Source of the DNA: an uncultured Dorea sp.
Lineage (GTDB): Bacteria > Bacillota > Clostridia > Lachnospirales > Lachnospiraceae
Length of the DNA stretch: 22,497 nucleotides
Assembly (NCBI GenBank): GCA_910584265.1
Contig: CAJTZE010000053.1
Coordinates: forward strand, 1 to 22,497
Reading direction: 5' to 3'
Shown: positions 16,364 to 22,497 of the stretch, piece by piece
Layout of the letters: the number at the start of each line of letters is the position of its first letter
Position numbering within the stretch: position 1 is the first letter of the stretch
Program-made: the position numbers and the translations under genes
The notes under the pieces: generated by a model
What the model was told of the DNA's origin: nothing
Databases searched by the model: none
Seen by the model: the letters and a program-made list of their open reading frames with translations, nothing else

Positions 16364-16493
16364 ATACCCTCCGGGTAGTGGTCATGCATGCCCTGCCGGC
16401 TGGCGGATTTCGTTCGTTAAGGTATAGGAAAAAGTGAATGCGCATCGCTGCCTGCATAATTTCAAGAATCAAAAGGAAAGAGGAGAAGAAGAG

Positions 16494-18644
16494 ATGAAAG
16501 ACAAGATTTTTGGAGTTTTACAGCGTGTCGGCCGAAGCTTCATGCTTCCGATCGCAATTCTGCCTGTGGCAGGTCTTCTGCTGGGACTTGGCGGTTCCTT
16601 TACGAATGAGACGATGCTTGAGACCTACGGCCTGCTTGGGGTTATGGGACCGGGTACGGTATTTAATGCAGTTTTTCTGGTAATGAATGATGCGGGAAAT
16701 ATTGTGTTCTCAAATCTGCCGATCATATTTGCTATGGGTGTAGCGATCGGTATGGCTAAGAAGGAGAAAGAGGTTGCGGCTCTTGCTGCTGCGATTTCAT
16801 TCTTTATCATGCATGCTTCGATCAGTGCAATGATCACCATCAACGGCGGAACGGAGAACATGCTGGACGGTGCGACTGCATCTGCATGCGGTATTACCTC
16901 TCTGCAGATGGGTGTATTCGGAGGCATCATTGTAGGACTTGGCGTTGCGGCGCTTCATAACAAGTTCTATAAGATTCAGCTTCCGCAGGTGCTTTCTTTC
17001 TTTGGCGGAACAAGATTTGTACCGATTATTTCAGCGCTTGTTTACACAGGTGTGGGCATTTTAATGTTCTTTGTATGGCCGGTGATCCAGACCGGTATCT
17101 ATGCAGTAGGAAATGTAGTGCTGAACTCCGGATACGCAGGAACATGGGTATATGGATTTATGGAGCGTCTGTTAATCCCGTTCGGACTCCATCATGTGTT
17201 CTACCTTCCTTTCTGGCAGACAGGTCTTGGCGGCAGCATGGAGGTTGCAGGACAGATGATCGAAGGTGCGCAGAATATCTTCTTTGCGCAGCTTGCAGAC
17301 TCGAATACGACGGAATTTGCTGTATCGGCAACGAGATTTATGTCCGGTAAGTTCCCGCTTATGATTTTTGGTCTTCCGGGAGCGGCTCTTGCGATGTACC
17401 GTGTTGCAAAGCCGGAGAAGAGACAGATTGTCGGCGGTCTTTTGATGTCGGCGGCGCTTACCTCTATGTTAACCGGTATCACAGAGCCTCTGGAGTTTAC
17501 ATTCCTTTTCGTAGCTCCTCTGCTTTACGGAATCCACTGCGTACTTGCCGGCGCGGCATATATGCTGATGCATATTTTCGGCGTAGGCGTTGGTATGACA
17601 TTCTCCGGCGGATTTATTGATATGTTTCTGTTCGGTATCCTGCAGGGTAACGCAAAGACACACTGGATCTGGATTGTAATTGTCGGTATTGTTTATTTTG
17701 TAGTATACTATTTCCTGTTCAGCTTCCTGATCGTGAAGATGGATCTGAAGACACCGGGACGTGATGATAATGAGGAAGTGAAGCTGTACCGCAGAAGTGA
17801 TGTGGATGCGAAGAAGAAAGGCGGCGCTTCAGACGGAGCTTCAGGCGGAGCAGAGGATGAGGTTTCCAGACAGATCTGCATGGGACTTGGCGGAAAGAAG
17901 AATATTTCTGACGTAGACTGCTGTGCAACCAGACTTCGCTGTACCGTATATAAGTCTGAGCTGGTAAATGATGGAATGCTTAAGGGCACCGGAGCATCCG
18001 GCGTGGTTCATAAAGGAAACGGCGTGCAGGTTATTTACGGCCCACGTGTAACGGTGATCAAGTCGAATCTGGAGGATTATCTTGAGACTGCCCCGGATGA
18101 GGAATACATTGCAGAGAACGCACCGGCAGAGGAACAGGCGCCGGAAACGGCTAAGGCGGCAGAGGAAGGCAGAAAGGTGGTAAAATCCATCCTGGTAGGC
18201 AGTCCTGTTAAGGGAGTTGCCGCTGATCTGTCCAAGGTGCCGGATGAGGCATTTGCAGGCCGTTTGATGGGCGACGGTGCAGCTGTAACTCCTACGGATC
18301 CGATCGTGTGCGCACCGGAGGACGGCGAAGTAATCTTTGTATTTGACACCAAGCATGCTGTCGGATTTTCCATGGATAACGGAATCAGTGTTCTGATTCA
18401 TATGGGCGTTGATACAGTGAAGCTGGAAGGAAAGGGCTTTGAGGTTCTGACAGAGCAGGGCGCGAAGGTGAAGAAGGGAGATCCGCTCCTGAAGCTGGAT
18501 CTGGAATACCTGAATGCAAATGCTCCGTCTATGATGTCTCCGGTTCTGTGTACTGAGCTGACAGATAATCAGAAGATCCGCCTGCTGAAGGAAGGCGAGA
18601 TTGAGAAGGGTGAGAATTTATTCGCAGTAGATATTTACGAATAA
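16494..18644 (+). CDS. ptsG: PTS glucose-type transporter, EIICBA
   Basis: This 716-residue membrane protein takes up and phosphorylates a hexose using phosphoenolpyruvate through HPr. The domain order is EIIC (about 1-430, many hydrophobic segments, with GITEPLEFTF), EIIB (phospho-cysteine C477 in CCATRLR) and EIIA (H621 in FDTKHAVGF and the phospho-histidine H636 in LIHMGVDTV). A linker rich in Ala, Gly and Ser joins C to B, and an Ala/Glu-rich linker joins B to A. The family covers glucose, maltose and N-acetylglucosamine; glucose is the best guess, supported by the GlcT-like antiterminator next door. The start is chosen at the ATG with AGGAG close upstream (16481-16485); a further 20 codons are open but lack a ribosome site. 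Confidence 0.92.
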   Translation: MKDKIFGVLQRVGRSFMLPIAILPVAGLLLGLGGSFTNETMLETYGLLGVMGPGTVFNAVFLVMNDAGNIVFSNLPIIFAMGVAIGMAKKEKEVAALAAAISFFIMHASISAMITINGGTENMLDGATASACGITSLQMGVFGGIIVGLGVAALHNKFYKIQLPQVLSFFGGTRFVPIISALVYTGVGILMFFVWPVIQTGIYAVGNVVLNSGYAGTWVYGFMERLLIPFGLHHVFYLPFWQTGLGGSMEVAGQMIEGAQNIFFAQLADSNTTEFAVSATRFMSGKFPLMIFGLPGAALAMYRVAKPEKRQIVGGLLMSAALTSMLTGITEPLEFTFLFVAPLLYGIHCVLAGAAYMLMHIFGVGVGMTFSGGFIDMFLFGILQGNAKTHWIWIVIVGIVYFVVYYFLFSFLIVKMDLKTPGRDDNEEVKLYRRSDVDAKKKGGASDGASGGAEDEVSRQICMGLGGKKNISDVDCCATRLRCTVYKSELVNDGMLKGTGASGVVHKGNGVQVIYGPRVTVIKSNLEDYLETAPDEEYIAENAPAEEQAPETAKAAEEGRKVVKSILVGSPVKGVAADLSKVPDEAFAGRLMGDGAAVTPTDPIVCAPEDGEVIFVFDTKHAVGFSMDNGISVLIHMGVDTVKLEGKGFEVLTEQGAKVKKGDPLLKLDLEYLNANAPSMMSPVLCTELTDNQKIRLLKEGEIEKGENLFAVDIYE

Positions 18645-18683
18645 TATAGTTACAAATAGTTTTAGGATGAGGTTGGGGAAAGT

Positions 18684-19520
18684 ATGTACAGAATCAGTAA
18701 GGTATTAAATCATAATACGGTAATTGCTGTGTCGGTGGAGGATAATCAGGAGTACCTGATCATGGGAAAAGGAATCGGCTTCGGTAAGAAGGTGACAGAG
18801 CGGATTGAAATACAGGGAGCGGCATCTGTCTATTCCTTGAAAGAGACCACGAAAAGAGGAAATGCCAGGGAACTGGCGGCAAGCATTGGACCGGAATATC
18901 TTGAGATCGCAAACATCGTCCTGCAGGAGGCAGAGAAGGTGTTTGGGACGATCGATCGGAACATACTTTTCCCGATGGCTGACCATATTGAATATGCAGT
19001 CAATCGGATCCGTAATCAGGAGGCGATCAGCAATCCCCTGACGGATGATATCAGGCTGTTGTTTCATACAGAATATCGAGTTGCAAGCTGTATCGTTCCC
19101 ATTCTGAAAAACAGAATGGGAATTGATATGGATGAAGATGAAGTGGGATATGTGGCGCTTCATGTACATACCGCAATCGTAAAGGAGGAACTGTCCCAGG
19201 CCATGCAGATGGCGCAGGCTGTGAGAGACTGTGTATCTTATGTGGAAAAGGTGCTGGGTAGAAAGCTGAATATCATGTCCCTATCGTATAACCGTCTGAT
19301 GAACCACATCCGTTATATGGTTGCCAGAGGGCTTAAGGGAGAAGATATCAAGCTTAATATGAATGATTATATGGAGTTTAAATTTCCAAGGGAATTTGAA
19401 ATGGCAAGGACGGTATGTGATGAACTGGGCAGAAAGCTGCATTGTGTATTTACTGAAGCAGAAATTGGCTATTTAGCAATGCATCTGCAGAGAGTGCTGT
19501 CGGATGAGGAAGGCAGTTAG
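18684..19520 (+). CDS. BglG/GlcT-family transcriptional antiterminator
   Basis: This 278-residue RNA-binding regulator has an N-terminal CAT domain (about 1-55) that should bind the RAT hairpin ahead of ptsG and stop the leader terminator from forming. Two PRD domains follow, with all four regulatory histidines present: H101 in MADHIEYA, H160 in VALHVHTA, H208 in LMNHIRYM and H267 in LAMHLQRV. The PTS phosphorylates these residues and so tunes activity to sugar supply. GGGGA lies upstream of the ATG, and the gene starts 39 bases after the ptsG stop with no terminator between, so the two form one operon and the protein should promote its own expression. GlcT or LicT type cannot be decided without alignment. 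Confidence 0.94.
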   Translation: MYRISKVLNHNTVIAVSVEDNQEYLIMGKGIGFGKKVTERIEIQGAASVYSLKETTKRGNARELAASIGPEYLEIANIVLQEAEKVFGTIDRNILFPMADHIEYAVNRIRNQEAISNPLTDDIRLLFHTEYRVASCIVPILKNRMGIDMDEDEVGYVALHVHTAIVKEELSQAMQMAQAVRDCVSYVEKVLGRKLNIMSLSYNRLMNHIRYMVARGLKGEDIKLNMNDYMEFKFPREFEMARTVCDELGRKLHCVFTEAEIGYLAMHLQRVLSDEEGS

Positions 19521-19583
19521 AAATATGCAGATATGTAATTAATTACAAATAATTATATATGATGATATGTGTATATTTTATTC

Positions 19584-19626
19584 AGGAGAAGCTATGGCTT
19601 AGGAAAGCGGCGGCTTCTCCTTTTTT
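19584..19626 (+). terminator. Rho-independent terminator after the PTS operon
   Basis: AGGAGAAGC (19584-19592) pairs with GCTTCTCCT (19613-19621), and the Ts at 19621-19626 follow directly. A small inner stem GCTT/AAGC lies within the loop. It closes the ptsG-antiterminator unit. Confidence 0.9.
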
Positions 19627-19767
19627 GTGGAAAATTATCATTGATACAGGTTGATTTTGCAGTTTTATGTGTAAAGAAAAATGCCAGGAATAGATTTTTA
19701 GAAAAATATGCCTATAGTTTGTGCAAAAAGACAAAAAAGAAAATATTAAAGTGCATTGTTAACATTG

Positions 19768-19784
19768 TTGCAGGTATACTGCAA
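19768..19784. promoter_or_regulatory. Promoter-overlapping palindrome upstream of the flavoenzyme gene
   Basis: TTGCAG (19768-19773) and CTGCAA (19779-19784) form a perfect inverted repeat around GTATA. A good -10 hexamer, TATACT (19775-19780), lies at its centre, so a bound protein would affect transcription of the gene at 19854. No good -35 is visible 16-18 bases upstream. The rest of the 227-base gap 19627-19853 is AT-rich, and I see no gene in it. Confidence 0.45.
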
Positions 19785-19853
19785 TGATAAACTTTCTATA
19801 TAACATAATTATTTTCATACTTACGCCAAAATGAATATAAAGGAGAAAGAAAA

Positions 19854-21791
19854 ATGAAACTATTTAGTAGAACAAATTATGGAAAAATTAAATTAAAGAA
19901 CCGCATTGCAATTGCACCGATGGGAATGAAAACAGATATAGACGGTTACATATCTAAACGGAATATAGAATTTTACAGAAGAATAGCAGAAGGCGGAGCA
20001 GGATTGATTAATATAGGCTGTGCAATGTGTATTCAAAAGTATGAAACCCGTCCGACTTGGGCTATGGATAACTTCTTTCAGATGGCTGAATATGGACAGC
20101 TTGTGGATTCCTGCCACGCCTATGGGGCAAAAGTAGTGTCCCAGCTTACTGTAGGACTGGGGCGCGTGGCATATGCAGACCGTATAGAAGAAGCTCCTTA
20201 TGGACCCTCAGAAAACCCATTAAGGGGGAATCCCTCTATTTATACAAAAGAATTTACAAAGGAGCAGATTGCGGAGGTTGTGAGGGCTTATGGAGAAGCT
20301 GCGCTTTTGTTAAAGAAAGCTGGGGTTGACGGAATTGAAATGCATGCATATGGAGGATATTTATTTGATCAGTTTATGACATCTACATGGAACCGGAGAA
20401 CTGATGAATATGGCGGATCGTTGAGAAACAGAATGAGATTTGTTATTGAGTGTCTGCATGAAGCGAGAAAAACCTGCGGTGAAGATTTTACAATCGCGGC
20501 TAAAGTAACAGTTGACCATCGGATACCAAAACCGGGATACCGTACAATTGATGAGGGCATTGAAATGTGTAAGATTCTCGAAGAAGAGGGAATTGATGCA
20601 ATTCATGTGGACACTGGATGCTACGAGAGATATTATTGCCAAATTCCATCTGTATATGAAGAGAAAGGGATGGAATTAGACGTTATACGAAAGATAAGGC
20701 AAAACGTTACGGTTCCCCTTATGGGGCAGGGAAAACTTAATGATCCTGCCATTGCAGAAGCAGTTCTGCAGGAGGGGGCATTAGAGGTAGTAGCGCTTGG
20801 GCATCAGATGCTTGCGGATCCTGACTGGCCGGAAAAGGTAAAAGAAGGAAGGGTCAAAGAAATTAATTACTGTATTGGCTGCAATGAATGTATGTATATG
20901 GCTGTTCTTGGGAAGAACCGTCCATGCGCAGTTAATCCTTTAAGCGGACATGAACTTGAGTATCCGACAGCTCGAGCAAAAAAGACAAAAAGACTGCTTG
21001 TTATAGGCGGAGGGCCGGCTGGCATAAATGCTGCATTAACTGCAGCAGGAAGAGGGATTGAGGTTGATTTATGGGAACGGAATTCCTATCTGGGAGGGAA
21101 CCTTGCTGCTGCAGGAGCGCCAGAATTTAAAGCGGATGTCCATAGATATCTGGATAATTTGATATATCGTTTAAACCAGTCTGATGATAGAGTGAAACTA
21201 AATAAATTTGCTTCGAAGGAAGATATTCTCAAGGAAAATGTTGATAATGTTATTTTGGCAACAGGATCCGATCCGATTATGATACCGCTTGAAAAAACAG
21301 ATAATTCTAAGGTGTCGGTTATTACAAGTAATGAGTGTCTGCTGAATTTAAAAGAAATCGGAGAAGAAGTTGTAGTAATCGGGGGAGGACTGGTAGGCTG
21401 CGAAACAGCGCTGCATCTTGATAGAATGGAAAATGTAAAACGGGTTGTAATTGTAGAAGCGTTAGATTCACTTTTAAAAACAGCAAAACATTTCGGCTCC
21501 AATGACCATTCATTAAAAGACATGATGAAAGCTAGCAATATCGAAGCGATTACCTCTGCAAAGGTGAGAAGGATAACGGAGAATGGTATTTCTTATGAAA
21601 AAGAAGAAAGCGTAATGGAGATTTCATGTGATACAGTGGTAATGGCGGTAGGATTCCGTTCTAATAATAGATTAGAGGATGACATATGGGATCAGGTTGC
21701 AAATGTGCGGACAGTTGGAGATGCCGTGGCGCCAAGAAAAGTGTTAAATGCAGTTCATGAAGGATTTCATGCCGCGCGTGTATTGAAATGA
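19854..21791 (+). CDS. NADH:flavin oxidoreductase, Old Yellow Enzyme/enoate reductase type (FMN, 4Fe-4S, FAD)
   Basis: This 645-residue enzyme has the three-part layout of 2,4-dienoyl-CoA reductase, enoate reductases and the bile-acid enzymes BaiCD and BaiH. An FMN-binding TIM barrel occupies about residues 1-335, with FDQFMTSTWNRRTDEYGG in the middle. A cysteine cluster C340, C343, C346, C358 should hold a 4Fe-4S centre. Two dinucleotide-binding folds follow, with GGGPAG at 385-390 and IGGGLVG near 509. The cluster spacing is x2-x2-x11, one residue tighter between the second and third Cys than in dienoyl-CoA reductase. Reduction of an activated C=C bond is likely; the substrate is unknown. 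AAGGAG-like purines precede the ATG. The region is AT-richer than the genes to its left. Confidence 0.92.
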   Translation: MKLFSRTNYGKIKLKNRIAIAPMGMKTDIDGYISKRNIEFYRRIAEGGAGLINIGCAMCIQKYETRPTWAMDNFFQMAEYGQLVDSCHAYGAKVVSQLTVGLGRVAYADRIEEAPYGPSENPLRGNPSIYTKEFTKEQIAEVVRAYGEAALLLKKAGVDGIEMHAYGGYLFDQFMTSTWNRRTDEYGGSLRNRMRFVIECLHEARKTCGEDFTIAAKVTVDHRIPKPGYRTIDEGIEMCKILEEEGIDAIHVDTGCYERYYCQIPSVYEEKGMELDVIRKIRQNVTVPLMGQGKLNDPAIAEAVLQEGALEVVALGHQMLADPDWPEKVKEGRVKEINYCIGCNECMYMAVLGKNRPCAVNPLSGHELEYPTARAKKTKRLLVIGGGPAGINAALTAAGRGIEVDLWERNSYLGGNLAAAGAPEFKADVHRYLDNLIYRLNQSDDRVKLNKFASKEDILKENVDNVILATGSDPIMIPLEKTDNSKVSVITSNECLLNLKEIGEEVVVIGGGLVGCETALHLDRMENVKRVVIVEALDSLLKTAKHFGSNDHSLKDMMKASNIEAITSAKVRRITENGISYEKEESVMEISCDTVVMAVGFRSNNRLEDDIWDQVANVRTVGDAVAPRKVLNAVHEGFHAARVLK

Positions 21792-21807
21792 TAAAAGGAG
21801 AAAAAAT

Positions 21808-21979
21808 ATGAATATACGCCGTTATTTGGCAGTAGCTTTTCCTATTTCTTTCTATGCTTGCGATGGCGGCGGCATCGTTAATTATCGGTATGGGAGCAGA
21901 AGTTGTAAGAAAACATAAGAAGTACGGGACTGTCATGACGGCAGTCCCGTTTCTTCCGGTTTCTGGATCTGCAGGCTGA
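21808..21979 (+). pseudogene. Small single-helix membrane peptide, apparently frameshifted
   Basis: AAGGAG (21795-21800) lies seven bases before ATG 21808, 16 bases after the flavoenzyme stop. The frame from that ATG gives only 36 residues (stop at 21916-21918) and turns unconvincing after MNIRRYLAVAF. In the next frame, open from 21836, the sequence reads LFLFLSMLAMAAASLIIGMG followed by a basic tail (VRKHKK), a good transmembrane helix. Removing one T from the run at 21837-21840 would join the two into a plausible small membrane protein. The second frame runs through the terminator to a TGA at 21977-21979. I do not recognise a family. Confidence 0.45.
21924..21955. terminator. Bidirectional rho-independent terminator
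   Basis: ACGGGACTGTC (21924-21934) pairs with GGCAGTCCCGT (21940-21950) in 11 pairs (one G-U on the plus strand) around a five-base loop. TTTCTT follows on the plus strand, and a looser T-rich stretch follows on the minus strand. It serves the flavoenzyme side and the convergent PucR-type gene, whose stop codon lies within the stem. Confidence 0.82.
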
Positions 21980-22397
21980 GTTTATACTCGGCGAGTTTAA
22001 ATATGAAGAGTAATTTCGTGCAGGTATCAACATCGGAAAGAGAAATCCCGGTAATATTTTGAATCTGCTGAAGCCGGTATCGTAAAGTGTTCCGGTGAAT
22101 ATTCAGTTTATTAATTGTCTCTGAATGACTGCATAAGCAGCAGATATATTCCTTGAGAGTAATATAATACTCTGTTTTGAATTTCATATCATGCTTTTTA
22201 AGGATATTTATAGCAGGATGCTCATAATCGGCAATGGAAAGGGAAGCGTCAATGCATGAATAGATATTTTTTAAAATGTAGTCCTGAAATTTATATACGG
22301 CAGATTCGGATTTATCAGCCAATCCCAGAGTGATGGCTTTTTCTGCCTGCTTTTTATATAATTTGGATTGAAGGATATCGGAAAATTCTCTGCTCAT
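21933..22397 (-). CDS. PucR/CdaR-type regulator, C-terminal part only
   Basis: The 154 residues match the C-terminal region of PucR-family regulators. The start MSREFSDI, followed by LYKKQAEKAITLG, is the usual segment ahead of the DNA-binding domain. INKLNIHRNTLRYRLQQIQNITGISL is the PucR helix-turn-helix, and an L-rich helix ends the protein. Full members have roughly 350-550 residues, so most of the protein is missing. Upstream of the first ATG the frame stays open to 22490 with no ATG, and those residues (ending YYKKQNYEVG) still look like family sequence, until a TGA at 22491-22493. The gene is therefore probably a remnant or broken by a frameshift. If functional, it could control the convergent flavoenzyme gene. 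Confidence 0.7.
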   Translation of the reverse strand: MSREFSDILQSKLYKKQAEKAITLGLADKSESAVYKFQDYILKNIYSCIDASLSIADYEHPAINILKKHDMKFKTEYYITLKEYICCLCSHSETINKLNIHRNTLRYRLQQIQNITGISLSDVDTCTKLLFIFKLAEYKLSLQIQKPEETGLPS

Positions 22398-22497
22398 TCC
22401 AACTTCATAGTTTTGTTTTTTATAGTATTCGAAAGTGTGCTGTTTAAACCGTAACTTCCTTAGTTTAGGTATTACCCTCTTATTCCATATTCATAAA

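Noticed and set aside
16255..16437. 60-codon open frame before ptsG
   Set aside because: It lies on the RAT and terminator and has no convincing ribosome site; the RNA structures explain the sequence better.
19569..19787. 72-codon open frame between the antiterminator and flavoenzyme genes
   Set aside because: It starts inside the terminator region, lacks a ribosome site and runs into the promoter palindrome.
1..22497. CRISPR arrays, tRNA/rRNA genes, insertion sequences, integrase or attachment sites
   Set aside because: No regularly spaced repeats, no tRNA-like fold with a CCA end, no transposase or integrase motifs and no long direct repeats were seen on either strand by reading.

Overview
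The window looks like a chromosomal segment from a Firmicute of the Lachnospiraceae type (gut Clostridia such as Blautia, Dorea or Clostridium scindens relatives). The reasons are the strong AGGAG-type ribosome binding sites, TTGACA/TATAAT promoters, medium GC content, a Bce-type peptide-sensing module, a CsoR-CopA copper locus and a BglG/GlcT-controlled PTS. The genus assignment is inference. No tRNA, rRNA, CRISPR array, transposase or phage gene was seen.

Layout. (1) 68-3201, minus strand: a MacB/FtsX-type ABC transporter, ATPase then permease with a 4-bp overlap. (2) 3409-5742, plus strand: an FAD oxidoreductase with a C-terminal Rieske domain, then a LysR regulator with its own promoter. 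(3) 5846-12301: a YitT membrane protein, an OmpR-type response regulator, an intramembrane-sensing histidine kinase, a BceA-like ATPase, a BceB-like 10-helix permease and a CPBP-family membrane protease. Together these look like an antimicrobial-peptide sensing and detoxification module. A likely response-regulator operator and a long leader hairpin precede the ATPase. (4) 12426-13103: a fructose-6-phosphate aldolase type transaldolase, closed by a strong terminator. (5) 13242-16225: a copper operon with a CsoR repressor and a Cu(I) P-type ATPase. The ATPase carries a CopZ-like chaperone domain fused at its C terminus. The promoter lies inside a perfect 21-bp-arm inverted repeat. (6) 16245-19626: a glucose-type PTS EIICBA, preceded by an antiterminator target overlapping a terminator, and followed by the BglG/GlcT-family antiterminator that should read it; a terminator closes the unit. 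(7) 19627-22497: a visibly AT-richer end with an Old Yellow Enzyme/enoate-reductase-type flavoenzyme, a tiny apparently frameshifted membrane peptide, a bidirectional terminator and a convergent, N-terminally incomplete PucR-type regulator.

How the parts work together. The kinase, with no large extracellular domain, probably senses flux through the BceAB-like transporter and activates its promoter through the response regulator. The same ten-base element, CTTACATTTT, also lies upstream of the first ABC transporter, so both pumps may belong to one regulon. Copper would release CsoR from its operator and raise both the export pump and, possibly through an internal start, a free copper chaperone. 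Sugar arrival would activate the antiterminator and let transcription pass the ptsG leader.

The most noteworthy items are the CopA-CopZ fusion with a plausible internal start, the duplicated CsoR operator, the RAT/terminator switch, the hairpin leader in front of the BceA-like gene, and the two damaged small genes at the right end. Nothing here is a clearly new type of biological system.
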